DNA of 33,438 bases from JAVVEW01 sp032251045 (GCA_032251045.1 JAVVEW010000028.1:1-33438); one strand, 5' to 3'. Shown: positions 8,090 through 19,219, counted from the stretch's first letter. The notes: a model not told the origin generated them from the sequence alone. Made by a program: numbers and translations.

Positions 8090-8593
8090 ATGCGTAACCG
8101 GTATTATCTCACTCTGTCAAAAGGCTTGTTGTTAAGCCTGATCATCGGCCTGGCACTTTGGCCGATATGGCGCGGCACGCCCGCACCAAGCCTGGATTTG
8201 ACCGACATTCACGGCAAAAACGTCAGCTTGCCCGCGCCGGGCAGACCGGCCCTGGTGACCTTCTGGGCCAGTGACTGCGCAACTTGTGTCAAAGAAATCC
8301 CGGCACTGATCGAACTGCATCAGCGCCATCATCACCGAGGACTCGATATCATCGCGGTAGCTATGGCCTACGACCCGCCCAACCGCGTGGTCAATCTGGC
8401 TCGACAACACAGCCTCCCTTACACTGTAGTGCTGGACAGCCGCGCTACCATTGCGCAGGCATTCGGCGATGTCAGGCTAACGCCAACCACGCTGCTGATC
8501 GATGCCCAGGGCCATATTCAGGCGCGCATCCTGGGCGATTGGCAACTGGATGCGATCAGCGCACGCATCCAGCCCTGGCTGCCAACCCCCTAG
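8090..8593 (+). CDS. Membrane-anchored TlpA-like thioredoxin-fold protein
   Basis: 167 residues. One N-terminal membrane segment (about 10-25) anchors a periplasmic thioredoxin-like domain. The redox motif is CATC in FWASDCATCVKE, and a cis-Pro is likely in RLTPTTLLID. It belongs to the AhpC/TSA-Redoxin TlpA group, which usually reduces periplasmic disulfides, for example for cytochrome c or cuproprotein maturation. Its actual partner is unknown. It lies 16 bp upstream of the polyphosphate phosphotransferase gene, so co-transcription is likely. No strong ribosome site precedes the ATG. Confidence 0.85.
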   Translation: MRNRYYLTLSKGLLLSLIIGLALWPIWRGTPAPSLDLTDIHGKNVSLPAPGRPALVTFWASDCATCVKEIPALIELHQRHHHRGLDIIAVAMAYDPPNRVVNLARQHSLPYTVVLDSRATIAQAFGDVRLTPTTLLIDAQGHIQARILGDWQLDAISARIQPWLPTP

Positions 8594-8609
8594 TTTCAAT
8601 GAGGTTTTT

Positions 8610-10088
8610 ATGTTTGAAGTAGCCGAATTAACCCACCAGATCAGCGATCAGGATTACGCCGAACCTATCGTGGCCTTACGCACAGAATTACTCATGGTGC
8701 AACAACAGCTAAAAACGCTGGATTTTCCGGTGTTAATTTTAATTTCCGGCGTCGATGGCGGCGGCAAGGGTGAATTGATTCATGCCTTGAATGAATGGCT
8801 GGATGCTCGCTACATGCACACCGAGGCATTCGATCAACCCAGTGATGAAGAGCAAGAACGCCCTAAATTCTGGCGTTTTATCCGGGCGCTACCCCCCAAA
8901 GGCCAGATCGGTATTTTTGTTGGCTCTTGGTACAGCGAGCCAATTTCCAAGCGCGTCAGCGGTCACCTGAAAGACGGTGCCTTTGAGCGAGCGTTAAATG
9001 ACATTAACGCGCTGGAAAAACTGCTGACGGACGATGGCGGCCTGATCATTAAATGTTGGCTGCATTTGAAAAAATCGATTCAGAAAAAACGCCTCAAAGC
9101 CCTGGCCGCCAATCCTGACACTCAATGGCAGGTCACCCATAAAGACGCGCACCATATCAAGCATTACGATGATTTCATCGACACCGCAGAAGCGGTGCTC
9201 ACGCGCACCAGCACGGTACACAGCCCATGGCTGATTGTCGATGGCAGTGACGGCAATTATGCCCGCCTAACCGTAGGCCAGCACATTCTGAACCGGATTC
9301 ACCGCCATATTCAGCAAAGAGCGAGGCAACAAACACTGCCGGAAGCTGCAGAGCCTGACCTTAATCTCTACCAACAAAGCTTGCTCGACGCCTTGGATTT
9401 AAGCTTGTCACTGAAAAAAAGCGATTACCAGGACAAGCTGGCGTTTTATCAAACACAACTAGGCCAACTGTCCCGGAAAGCCAAGGCCCGGCAACACTCC
9501 ATCCTCCTGGTCTTTGAAGGCTGGGACGCCGCTGGCAAGGGCGGCGCGATACGCCGGCTCACTTATGCCATGGACCCACGCCTGTATCGCGTTATTCCCA
9601 TTGCCGCACCGACCGACGAAGAACGCGCCCAGCATTACTTATGGCGCTTTTGGCGACATTTGCCAAGGGCCGGCAAGATGACCATTTACGATCGCAGCTG
9701 GTATGGCCGGGTGCTGGTCGAGCGTGTGGAAAAACTGGCCTCTAATGAAGAATGGCAACGCGCCTATGCAGAGATTGTCGACTTTGAACGCGCCTTGACC
9801 GACCACGGCATTACCATACTGAAATTCTGGCTGCATATCGACAAAGACGAACAACTCAAACGATTCCAGGCACGCGAAAAGATTCCCTACAAGCAATTCA
9901 AAATCACCGACGAAGATTACCGCAACCGTGACAAATGGGATGACTACAAAGCTGCGGTCAATGAGATGATTGCACGCACCAGCACGCACAGCGCCCCCTG
10001 GATCATGGTTGAAGGCAATGACAAGCGTCATGCTCGTATCAAGGTTCTGGAAACGGTATGCGCGGCGCTAACCCGGCAACTTGGCTAG
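8610..10088 (+). CDS. pap: Polyphosphate:AMP phosphotransferase (two PPK2 domains)
   Basis: 492 residues, the usual length for two-domain class II PPK2 enzymes. The first domain has the P-loop-like GVDGGGKGE (about 48-55) and FVGSWYSEPI. The second has GWDAAGKGG (about 304-312) and IYDRSWYGRVL. The second-domain motifs (DAAGKGG, DRSWY) are the canonical catalytic form, while the first domain is more diverged, as in known PAPs. It transfers phosphate from polyphosphate to AMP to give ADP. Start ATG 8610 has GAGG six bases upstream; the frame could extend to 8502 only by overlapping the TlpA-like gene. Confidence 0.95.
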   Translation: MFEVAELTHQISDQDYAEPIVALRTELLMVQQQLKTLDFPVLILISGVDGGGKGELIHALNEWLDARYMHTEAFDQPSDEEQERPKFWRFIRALPPKGQIGIFVGSWYSEPISKRVSGHLKDGAFERALNDINALEKLLTDDGGLIIKCWLHLKKSIQKKRLKALAANPDTQWQVTHKDAHHIKHYDDFIDTAEAVLTRTSTVHSPWLIVDGSDGNYARLTVGQHILNRIHRHIQQRARQQTLPEAAEPDLNLYQQSLLDALDLSLSLKKSDYQDKLAFYQTQLGQLSRKAKARQHSILLVFEGWDAAGKGGAIRRLTYAMDPRLYRVIPIAAPTDEERAQHYLWRFWRHLPRAGKMTIYDRSWYGRVLVERVEKLASNEEWQRAYAEIVDFERALTDHGITILKFWLHIDKDEQLKRFQAREKIPYKQFKITDEDYRNRDKWDDYKAAVNEMIARTSTHSAPWIMVEGNDKRHARIKVLETVCAALTRQLG

Positions 10089-10107
10089 GCAAAACACAAT
10101 AAATAGC

Positions 10108-10136
10108 TTGCCCGGTCAGTTGAGTCCTGATATAAA
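10108..10136 (+). promoter_or_regulatory. Candidate dksA promoter
   Basis: TTGCCC (10108-10113), 17-nt spacer, TATAAA (10131-10136), followed by a GC-rich stretch. It lies between the pap stop and the dksA start, leaving a leader of about 30 nt that contains AGGAG. Confidence 0.5.
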
Positions 10137-10170
10137 GTCCGGTTTTTCTGTCCTGCTCAGGAGTCAATGG

Positions 10171-10605
10171 ATGAATGCTAACAGCGCCTTCGGTTCTTCG
10201 CCGTTCTCTTTCAAGCCTTACCAGGTTAAAGATGACGAAGAGTACATGAACGCCGAACAACTCAAGCATTTTGAAACCATCTTACGCAAATGGAAAGCCG
10301 ACCTGATGGAGGAGGTCGATCGCACGGTGCATCACATGCAAGATGATGCCGCCAGCTTTCCCGACCCCAACGACCGCGCCACCCAGGAATCTGAATTCAG
10401 CCTGGAGCTGCGCACTCGCGACCGTGAACGCAAACTGATCAAGAAAATCGACCAGGCGCTAAAAGATATCGAATCCGGCGATTACGGCTATTGCGAATCC
10501 TGCGGCGTGGACATCGGCATTCGCCGCCTGGAAGCCCGGCCCACGGCAACGCTGTGTATCGACTGCAAAACCCTGGACGAACTGCGGGAAAAACAAATGG
10601 GATAA
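10171..10605 (+). CDS. dksA: RNA polymerase-binding transcription factor DksA
   Basis: 144 residues closely matching the E. coli DksA pattern. The coiled coil carries EVDRTVHHMQDDAASFPDP with acidic tip residues, followed by the basic RTRDRERKLIKKI helix. The zinc finger is C108/C111 (YCESCG) and C129/C132 (LCIDCK). DksA enters the RNA polymerase secondary channel and, with ppGpp, controls rRNA and amino-acid promoters. Start ATG 10171 has AGGAG seven bases upstream; a longer frame from 10081 would begin inside the pap stop region. gluQ follows, the common dksA-gluQ arrangement in gammaproteobacteria. Confidence 0.97.
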   Translation: MNANSAFGSSPFSFKPYQVKDDEEYMNAEQLKHFETILRKWKADLMEEVDRTVHHMQDDAASFPDPNDRATQESEFSLELRTRDRERKLIKKIDQALKDIESGDYGYCESCGVDIGIRRLEARPTATLCIDCKTLDELREKQMG

Positions 10606-11492
10606 GCACACGCTATCGAGGACGTTTCGCACCCTCGCCCACCGGCCCTTTACACCTGGGCTCGCTGTACACCGCTCTGGCCAGTTTTCTCGACGCCCGC
10701 GCCCAGGGCGGGCAATGGCTGGTTCGAATCGATGACCTGGACACGCCACGCAATGTGCAAGGCGCCGATCAGGCCATTCTCGATACCTTGAGGTGTTTCG
10801 GTCTGGAATGGGATGAGACGCCGATCCGGCAAAGCCGGCGCCTTGACCGTTACCAGGAAGCACTGAACCGACTGAAACAACAAAACCTGCTGTTCCCTTG
10901 CCTATGCAGCCGAAAGGGACTCGCCAGACTGGATCTGCCCGATGGACTTTATCCCGGCTTTTGCCGCGACCGCAACTTCCCCGAAGCCAAGCCACACGCG
11001 CTTCGACTACGCGCTCTGCCAACCGCCCTCGCCTTCCTCGATCGACACTGCGGCCCGCAGTGCTATCAGGCCGGACGCGATTTCGGCGACCTGATCGTTA
11101 AGCGTCGGGATCACATCATCGCTTACACCCTGGCGGTGGTGATCGATGATCATGACTCAGGCATCACCGACATTGTCCGCGGCGGCGATTTACTGGCCGA
11201 AACCGGGAAGCATTTATACCTTGATAACCTGCTTGGCTTTCAACCGGCACGTTACCTGCACCTACCCATTTTGACCGACGCCAAGGGCGCCAAACTCAGC
11301 AAACAAACGTTTGCCGACGCGGTGGACCCAAGCCAGCCGAGTCGAGTGCTGTATCGTTTGCTACAATGCTTGAATCAAGCGCCGCCCCAAGAACTCGCCG
11401 CACAAGCCAAGCCGCAAACCGTGCTCGATTGGGCGATCCAGCACTGGCGGCCCGAACAGCTATCCGGCCAAACCGCCATTCGCGCCTTGTAA
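10554..11492 (+). CDS. gluQ: Glutamyl-Q tRNA(Asp) synthetase
   Basis: The catalytic core is clear: RFAPSPTGPLHLGS carries the HIGH-like motif, LVRIDDLDTPR is a class-I feature, zinc ligands appear as C-L-C ... Y-PGFC, and AKLSKQ is the KMSKS-like loop. It lacks the anticodon-binding domain, as expected for GluQ (YadB), which glutamylates queuosine in tRNA-Asp. The start is uncertain. The conserved region opens just after the dksA stop, but no ATG, GTG or TTG lies in frame between GTG 10554 (overlapping dksA by 52 bp) and the core. The other choices are TTG 10491 or a rare ATA at 10602. GTG 10554 is reported here. Confidence 0.88.
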   Translation: MYRLQNPGRTAGKTNGISTRYRGRFAPSPTGPLHLGSLYTALASFLDARAQGGQWLVRIDDLDTPRNVQGADQAILDTLRCFGLEWDETPIRQSRRLDRYQEALNRLKQQNLLFPCLCSRKGLARLDLPDGLYPGFCRDRNFPEAKPHALRLRALPTALAFLDRHCGPQCYQAGRDFGDLIVKRRDHIIAYTLAVVIDDHDSGITDIVRGGDLLAETGKHLYLDNLLGFQPARYLHLPILTDAKGAKLSKQTFADAVDPSQPSRVLYRLLQCLNQAPPQELAAQAKPQTVLDWAIQHWRPEQLSGQTAIRAL

Positions 11493-11511
11493 CAAGGTTT
11501 TCGGAGTGATC

Positions 11512-13452
<1,941 letters not shown>

Positions 13453-13881
13453 CCCTCAAGGATGATCACGCACACAGCCACGGTTAATTTGACGAATGGG
13501 CAGGCGTTGTGGCCTGTTGTAGCCTGGTTTCCGTCTTCCGAGATGCTTCAACGGGCTACCTCTCTGTCGCCACCCCCTCCATGTCTACCCGTCTTAGAAG
13601 CATGCACAAAATAGCTTCTCGAAACCGTAAGCTTTGTGGCGGTTCGGTCACTCGTTTGACAGGACGCCGTGAAACCCTCCATGTAGGCTTGACGGCGGCT
13701 ATCCCTACCGCCGGCACCTGTCAAACGAGCCACCGCCCCCCTTCCTACTTGAAGAAGTGACTTCATGCTCGTTCCTTAACAGCCGTCATAAGGCGGTCGT
13801 GGATTGACGGGTTACCTTGAGCATTGCCGAATTGTTAAGCACAACAACGCTTTTTTGACATAAAAGCCGTAAAATACCCCC
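13453..13881. other. Non-coding region rich in inverted repeats
   Basis: 429 bp between acs and the YgiQ-family gene with no credible gene; frames at 13509-13760 and 13548-13766 follow the repeat arms and lack protein features. It carries a 13-bp perfect inverted repeat (13651-13663 with 13717-13729), a 7-bp pair ATGCTTC/GAAGCAT (13543-13549 with 13597-13603), and two copies of CCTCCATGT exactly 100 bp apart (13576-13584, 13676-13684). The final ~50 bp before 13882 are A/T-rich and may hold the YgiQ promoter (TAAAAT just before the start), without a clear -35. Confidence 0.65.
13651..13729. repeat. 79-bp palindromic element
   Basis: CTCGTTTGACAGG (13651-13663) is the exact reverse complement of CCTGTCAAACGAG (13717-13729). 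Beyond the arms, GGCGGT on the left and ACCGCC on the right also pair, allowing for a 4-nt offset. Inside, GGCGG and CCGCC can form a smaller hairpin. It looks like a mobile palindromic repeat of the MITE/REP type. It does not fit the integron attC core GTTRRRY. Confidence 0.65.
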
Positions 13882-16017
13882 ATGAACATACTGACCGAAA
13901 CACCCCCCGCCATTAACAGCTACCGCAAATACTGGGCTCAGCGCTTTGGCATTGCCCCGCAATTGCCGATGAGCCGGACAGAAATGGATATTTTGGGCTG
14001 GGATAGCTGCGATATTGTGCTGGTTACCGGCGATGCTTATGTCGATCACCCCAGCTTCGGCATGGCGCTGATCGGCAGGCTTTTGGAGGCGCAAGGCTTT
14101 CGGGTCGGCATTATCGCCCAGCCCGATTGGACCGGTGCCGAGGATTTCAGACGCCTGGGCGCACCGAATCTGTTTTTCGGCGTGACCTCGGGTAATATGG
14201 ATTCGATGGTCAACCGCTATACTTCCGACCGGAAAATCCGCTCCGACGATGCCTACACGCCTGACGGCAAAGCCGGCAAGCGCCCCGACCGTGCCTTGAC
14301 CGTGTACGCCCAGCGCTGCCGGGAGGCGTACAAAAACATTCCGATCATCATCGGCGGCATCGAGGCCAGCCTGCGCCGTATTGCCCATTACGATTACTGG
14401 TCGGACACTGTGCGCCGCTCGGTGCTGGCCGACAGCAAGGCCGATTTGTTGCTGTTCGGTAATGCCGAACGCGCCTTAGTCGAGGTCGCGCACCGGCTGG
14501 CGGCCGGTGACCCTATTGATGCCCTGACCGACATTCGCGGTACCTGCTATTTTGTTAAACAGATTCCTGACCATTGCTGGCGCAAGGATTCAACCGATTT
14601 TGACACGCCCGGCCCCATCGCGCCGCCGGTCAATCCCTATCAGGAGCAACCGGCCTGCGACAAAACCGATAACAACGAACAGCCGATCATCTTTCGTCGG
14701 CCTGAACGCGATAAAACGGTGATTGAATTGCCAGCGTTCGAGGCGGTGAAAAACGATCCTGTGCTGTACGCCCATGCGTCGCGGGTGATGCACGCGGAAA
14801 CCAATCCCGGCAACGCTCGCGCTATGGTGCAGGCGCATGGCAACCGCTATTTGTGGCTGAATCCGCCGCCGATTCCTTTGACCACGCCGGAAATGGATTT
14901 TGTGTTCGACCTGCCTTACTCGCGCCGCCCGCACGTCAGTTATGGCGAGGCCAAAATCCCGGCGTTTGAGATGATCGAGCATTCGGTGAATATCATGCGC
15001 GGTTGTTTTGGCGGCTGCACCTTTTGTTCGATCACCGAACACGAAGGCCGTATCATCCAGAACCGCTCGGAAGGCTCGATCCTGCGCGAAATCGAAACCA
15101 TCCGCGACACCTCGCCCAGCTTTACCGGCCATATTTCCGACCTGGGCGGCCCCACCGCCAATATGTACCGGCTGGCCTGCAAAGACCCGGCCATCGAAGC
15201 CTCGTGCCGTAAGTTATCCTGCGTATTCCCCGGCATTTGTCCGAATCTGAACACCGACCACACAGCACTGATCCAGCTATACCGAAAGGCGCGCAAACTG
15301 CCCGGCATCAAGAAAATTTTTATCGCCTCGGGGCTACGCTACGATCTGGCGGTGGAGTCGCCCGAATACGTCAAGGAACTGGTGACTCACCATGTCGGCG
15401 GTTATTTGAAAATCGCCCCGGAACACACCGAAAGCGGGCCGTTATCGAAAATGATGAAACCCGGCATCGGCAGCTACAATAAGTTCAAGCAGATGTTTGA
15501 CCAATACTCAAAGGAAGCGGGCAAGGAGCAATATCTGATTCCTTATTTCATCGCCGCCCACCCCGGCACCACCGATGAAGACATGCTGAATCTTGCGCTG
15601 TGGCTGAAGCGCAACGGCTTTCGCGCCGATCAGGTGCAGGCGTTTTTACCCTCACCCATGGCTATTGCCACCGCCATGTATCATTCCGGCAAAAACAGCC
15701 TGCAACGCATTCGCCGCAAGGACGGCGATGTGTTCGTTGCCAAGGGCTTGAAGAGACGGCGGCTGCACAAAGCATTATTGCGTTATCATGACCCGAAAAA
15801 CTGGCCGCTCTTGCGCGAAGCGCTGAAAGCCATGGGCCGAAGCGATTTGATCGGCAACGGCAAAAAACAGTTGATTCCGGCACGCCAGCCGGGCGTGGGA
15901 CGGACAGTAGAGTCCTCCGGCAAACCTTTTACCACCCGGCATAACCCACGTTTTGACCGTAGCAAGCCGCTGACTGGCAAAAACAAACGCCGCTCGACCA
16001 CCAAACCATCCCGTTAG
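13882..16017 (+). CDS. YgiQ-family radical SAM protein
   Basis: 711 residues. The radical-SAM cluster motif is C375-x3-C379-x2-C382 in RGCFGGCTFCSITEHEGR. The N-terminal part (MSRTEMDILGWDSCDIVLVTGDAYVDHPSFG) and the downstream SDLGGPTANMYR and KIAPEHTE are diagnostic of the YgiQ family. The C-terminal tail is basic and low-complexity. The biochemical role of YgiQ is unknown. The following glycosyltransferase-like gene begins 18 bp later, so the two are likely co-transcribed. Confidence 0.93.
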   Translation: MNILTETPPAINSYRKYWAQRFGIAPQLPMSRTEMDILGWDSCDIVLVTGDAYVDHPSFGMALIGRLLEAQGFRVGIIAQPDWTGAEDFRRLGAPNLFFGVTSGNMDSMVNRYTSDRKIRSDDAYTPDGKAGKRPDRALTVYAQRCREAYKNIPIIIGGIEASLRRIAHYDYWSDTVRRSVLADSKADLLLFGNAERALVEVAHRLAAGDPIDALTDIRGTCYFVKQIPDHCWRKDSTDFDTPGPIAPPVNPYQEQPACDKTDNNEQPIIFRRPERDKTVIELPAFEAVKNDPVLYAHASRVMHAETNPGNARAMVQAHGNRYLWLNPPPIPLTTPEMDFVFDLPYSRRPHVSYGEAKIPAFEMIEHSVNIMRGCFGGCTFCSITEHEGRIIQNRSEGSILREIETIRDTSPSFTGHISDLGGPTANMYRLACKDPAIEASCRKLSCVFPGICPNLNTDHTALIQLYRKARKLPGIKKIFIASGLRYDLAVESPEYVKELVTHHVGGYLKIAPEHTESGPLSKMMKPGIGSYNKFKQMFDQYSKEAGKEQYLIPYFIAAHPGTTDEDMLNLALWLKRNGFRADQVQAFLPSPMAIATAMYHSGKNSLQRIRRKDGDVFVAKGLKRRRLHKALLRYHDPKNWPLLREALKAMGRSDLIGNGKKQLIPARQPGVGRTVESSGKPFTTRHNPRFDRSKPLTGKNKRRSTTKPSR

Positions 16018-16035
16018 CCGGTTTTATTCTCGCCG

Positions 16036-16779
16036 ATGAAAGCGCAACTTGCCCGCTTGTTCAACCGAAAACCGCGCATTTTATGCCTGGTGCCGCATTA
16101 TTTCGGCCAGCAAAGCGCGTTTGTCGGAAAATCCACCCGCAGCGGTCTGGAACAGCGCCAAGCCATTGTCAAACAAACGCTGCAGCAACTTAACACCCTG
16201 CCTCATTGCGAGGTCAAAGCCTGTGGTATCGAAGGGCAAAGCGCGATAGTCTTGGACTGGCTGTTTGACTGCCCCGACCCCAGATTATTGGTGTATGAGG
16301 TGATCTATGCGCTGGAAAAAAAGCTGCCGGACTACGATTATTTCATGGTGGTTGAAGACGACATTTTGGTCCCTGCCGCAACAGTCCACAACATCCTGGC
16401 GTTTGACCGGCACCATCCCAAGCACTATTGCCTGCACCCCAATCGTCTGGAAATCGATCGCCAGGGTAAAAAATGCATCGACTTACTGGCCATGCCGGGC
16501 TGGCTGGATGCGACCTTGACATTTCACGGCAAAACCTTGCAAACGGCGGTCAATCCGCACTCCGCGTTCATGATGCTGTCCCGCGCCAAACTCGCCATGG
16601 CCTTGTCGCAAATCGATACAACCTTCAAAGGCATTATCGTCGGCGGTTACATGGCCTCCGCGTTCGCGCACATTCACAGCCCGTTTCAGCTGTTTCGCTG
16701 CCGCGATGACCTGGACTTTCATCACGTCATTCACCTCGATCACTGGCTGAATCCGGAAGACTTGGCGTTACCCGCTTAA
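16036..16779 (+). CDS. Glycosyltransferase-like protein (GT-A type, family not identified)
   Basis: 247 residues, no signal peptide or membrane segment. DYFMVVEDDILVP (EDD at 107-109) resembles the acidic metal/nucleotide-sugar motif of GT-A glycosyltransferases. ILCLVPHYFG at the N-terminus fits the first Rossmann strand, and NPHSAFMMLSR could line the acceptor site. I cannot name the family or the sugar. It sits just before the acyltransferase/exporter genes, consistent with surface-glycan synthesis. Its 3' end overlaps the convergent acyltransferase gene by 12 bp. No clear ribosome site is seen before the ATG. Confidence 0.65.
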   Translation: MKAQLARLFNRKPRILCLVPHYFGQQSAFVGKSTRSGLEQRQAIVKQTLQQLNTLPHCEVKACGIEGQSAIVLDWLFDCPDPRLLVYEVIYALEKKLPDYDYFMVVEDDILVPAATVHNILAFDRHHPKHYCLHPNRLEIDRQGKKCIDLLAMPGWLDATLTFHGKTLQTAVNPHSAFMMLSRAKLAMALSQIDTTFKGIIVGGYMASAFAHIHSPFQLFRCRDDLDFHHVIHLDHWLNPEDLALPA

Positions 16780-18036
16780 CGCCTTCGCGCTACGCATTCT
16801 GGCCCAATCGATAAAATTTTTCTCGATCAGCACATAGCTGATCACCGCCATCAACAACGCCAGCAACAACGCCAAAAAACCGGCCAAGGCCAAATTCAGC
16901 CACGGTGACATACCCCAATGTTTAGGCCAATGTACATAAACGAATTCCAGGGCAAAAATGTGATAGAGATAAAAGGAATATGAAACCCGGGCGAAAGGCA
17001 CCCAACAACGCGCCGCCAACATCCGCCCCAGCCCGTCCCGACCCTGCGGCGCAAATAATTGGCTGACCATGATCAAACCGATGGCAGACGCGAAACTTAA
17101 GCGATGCACGCTGAGCAACAACCCATTACCTAAGCTGCCCACCCAGGAAAAGTAACGACCTGCCGGATCATACAAAGGCACCGATAAGACTAACAACGCC
17201 AACAACACGCCCAAGCCGCCGATACCCACCGCACGTTTACCGCTGTTCGCGAAAAAACGCAGCCATCCAGGCGGCGGGTAGCGATATATACAGCCCAGCA
17301 AAACGCCAACCAGAATCGGCCCAATGCGGGCAAAGAAATCGATATAAATATCGCCAAGCCATAACAAGCGCGTGGTTTTATCCGCTAACACCTGTGCAAA
17401 CGGCTGCTGAAACAACACATCATGCCCCATGATCAAACGAGCGCGGTAAGCCACATGCAACACCAGTAACAGCAACATCACCGAGCTTGGAATCCGGCCC
17501 CAGCGGTATAACAAAGGCAAAAGCAACAACACCGCCAGATAAAACTGCACCTCCACCGTCACTGACCAGGTCCAGGGCGCAAATAACATATCCCATCCGG
17601 AATAATTATTGATGAACAGGATATTGCGCCAGGCCTGAGCGCTATTTGGCAAGCCCAGCAGCGCCGCACACAACAACAGCCCATACAGCGCGGGACAAAT
17701 ACGCGCCAAGCGTTTGGTTAGATAGCGCCGGATCTTGATAGACTGCGTTTGCTGATATTCCCGCACTAAAATGCTGGCAATCAAGAACCCTGACAGCACA
17801 AAAAACAAATCCACGCCTTTATCGCCTTGCCAGAATACATTGACCAGCAGATGGTCAGAGCCCAGCAAGCCTTGGTACACCTTCGGCCCCAGTAAGCGCT
17901 CGCTTAAAAACAACACATGAAAGCCAAACACCAATAGCACCGCAATCGCCCTAAGCCCGTCGATAAACGGCAGGTAATGGTGTTCGCGCTGGACAATCGA
18001 ATGACAGTTAGCTTGGAGTTTACGCCACAGCGACAT
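16768..18036 (-). CDS. Acyltransferase-3 family membrane protein (OafA-like), copy B
   Basis: 422 residues with about ten hydrophobic segments. The family signature is present: YLPFIDGLRAIAVLLVFGFH at the N-terminus (catalytic-type His), GVDLFFVLSGFLI, the basic RRYLTKRLARICPAL and WSVTVEVQFYL. Such proteins O-acylate sugars of lipopolysaccharide, capsule or peptidoglycan from inside the inner membrane. Its start overlaps the preceding acyltransferase gene by 17 bp, so the two are translated together. No C-terminal SGNH domain is present. Confidence 0.9.
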   Translation of the reverse strand: MSLWRKLQANCHSIVQREHHYLPFIDGLRAIAVLLVFGFHVLFLSERLLGPKVYQGLLGSDHLLVNVFWQGDKGVDLFFVLSGFLIASILVREYQQTQSIKIRRYLTKRLARICPALYGLLLCAALLGLPNSAQAWRNILFINNYSGWDMLFAPWTWSVTVEVQFYLAVLLLLPLLYRWGRIPSSVMLLLLVLHVAYRARLIMGHDVLFQQPFAQVLADKTTRLLWLGDIYIDFFARIGPILVGVLLGCIYRYPPPGWLRFFANSGKRAVGIGGLGVLLALLVLSVPLYDPAGRYFSWVGSLGNGLLLSVHRLSFASAIGLIMVSQLFAPQGRDGLGRMLAARCWVPFARVSYSFYLYHIFALEFVYVHWPKHWGMSPWLNLALAGFLALLLALLMAVISYVLIEKNFIDWARMRSAKALSG

Positions 18037-19093
18037 GTCGATGCCTGTTTCTGACCCATCGCAACACCGGCCGCTCCACCCAAAACCAGGACAACACCGC
18101 CAGCGGCAACGCGCACAGCAAGGTCAACCCGAATAACGACCAAGGCGAGGACGCCAGCTTAAGCTCAAGCAGGATTTGCATCACCGGAAAATGCCCCAAA
18201 TACAGGCCATAGGAAAAATCACCCCATTTGTTGTACACCAGTAAGCGCCGCGCTGGCCAGTAAGCCAGCTGCAACAACACATAGCAAAACATAAGGTATT
18301 TCAGGGTATCGGCGACACTGCCTCGCATCAGCATCAACCCCGCTAACGTCACCACGCTCATTGACAAGCCTAAAGGATGCAATATTAGTCCACGCCCCAG
18401 CACATAGACGCTTGCCCCAAGTACAAACAAAACCGAAAAACCAAGGCCGCTTAACAAAATGACATCGGTCAGGGTTTTGCTCGTCAACACATGCAAATAA
18501 ACCACCAGCAAAGCCAACGCCAGAGCCGGAATCAGCCAACGACAAGCCAGGCCACCCAAGCGCCAAACCAGCCACAAGCCAGCATAAAATAGTGACTCCC
18601 AGGCCAACGTCCACAGCGAACCATTGACCAGCGTGTTGACATGCCCAGCAAATACTCCAGGCAAACCCTGCTCTTTATAGGGCAGGATTATGACAAGGTT
18701 ATCGGCGACAAAATGCCAGGTTTGTGGATGAATGAAATAAGCTGAAAGCTCCAAATGCGTAAAGCACGGCCCGATGATCAGTGCGCTATACAACAAAGAC
18801 AATAACAAGCCGGGATAAAGGCGTGCCAGACGCGATTTAACAAAAAACACGCTATCGGCACGATGCAACAGGCTACGGGCAATCAAAAAACCGCTGATAA
18901 AGAAAAAGGCGGCCAGACCATAACCGCTGGCGGCAATGCCGGTCATGCGTTTGACCGCTTCGGCAGCGGCATAAGATACACCCAGCAATTCATGCGCATG
19001 GGAAAATACCACCACCATTGCCGCCGACATTCGAATCAAATTAAAATGATTGGCTCGGCCTTCAAAAACGGATACACGATGGGCTGAAATCAC
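18020..19093 (-). CDS. Acyltransferase-3 family membrane protein, copy A
   Basis: 357 residues, multi-spanning. FNLIRMSAAMVVVFSHAHEL, GYGLAAFFFISGFLIARSL, KSRLARLYPGL and GSLWTLAWESLFYAG match the acyltransferase-3 pattern. It is clearly different in sequence from its neighbour, so this is a pair rather than a recent duplication. The start is probably GTG 19093, though no strong ribosome site is visible; an initiation nearer VFEGR cannot be excluded. A good promoter lies at 19129-19157. Confidence 0.88.
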   Translation of the reverse strand: MISAHRVSVFEGRANHFNLIRMSAAMVVVFSHAHELLGVSYAAAEAVKRMTGIAASGYGLAAFFFISGFLIARSLLHRADSVFFVKSRLARLYPGLLLSLLYSALIIGPCFTHLELSAYFIHPQTWHFVADNLVIILPYKEQGLPGVFAGHVNTLVNGSLWTLAWESLFYAGLWLVWRLGGLACRWLIPALALALLVVYLHVLTSKTLTDVILLSGLGFSVLFVLGASVYVLGRGLILHPLGLSMSVVTLAGLMLMRGSVADTLKYLMFCYVLLQLAYWPARRLLVYNKWGDFSYGLYLGHFPVMQILLELKLASSPWSLFGLTLLCALPLAVLSWFWVERPVLRWVRNRHRHVAVA

Positions 19094-19128
19094 AGGAATG
19101 ACCGGGAAAGTACTATTTGTCTGCCTAT

Positions 19129-19157
19129 TTCATAGCGCAATAGCACATAATTATCAA
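19129..19157 (-). promoter_or_regulatory. Candidate promoter for the acyltransferase pair
   Basis: On the minus strand: TTGATA (19152-19157), 17-nt spacer, TATGAA (19129-19134). It lies about 35 bp upstream of the copy A start, in the divergent region facing the LpxL-like gene. Confidence 0.5.
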
Positions 19158-19219
19158 TGCTTAGGTACGCTGGCCGCACCTTGCCTGGTTTTACTTTTTT
19201 CTTTTCCTAGCGGACGCTA

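Noticed and set aside
10459..11022. Minus-strand 187-codon frame across dksA and gluQ
   Set aside because: It covers two well-identified genes in the antisense direction and shows no domain.
13651..13729. Integron attC site
   Set aside because: The arms are GTTTGAC/GTCAAAC; these break the GTTRRRY/RYYYAAC core, and no integrase or cassette array is present.
14590..15132. Long minus-strand frame inside the YgiQ-family gene
   Set aside because: Shadow of a GC-rich coding gene; the plus-strand radical-SAM protein is unambiguous.
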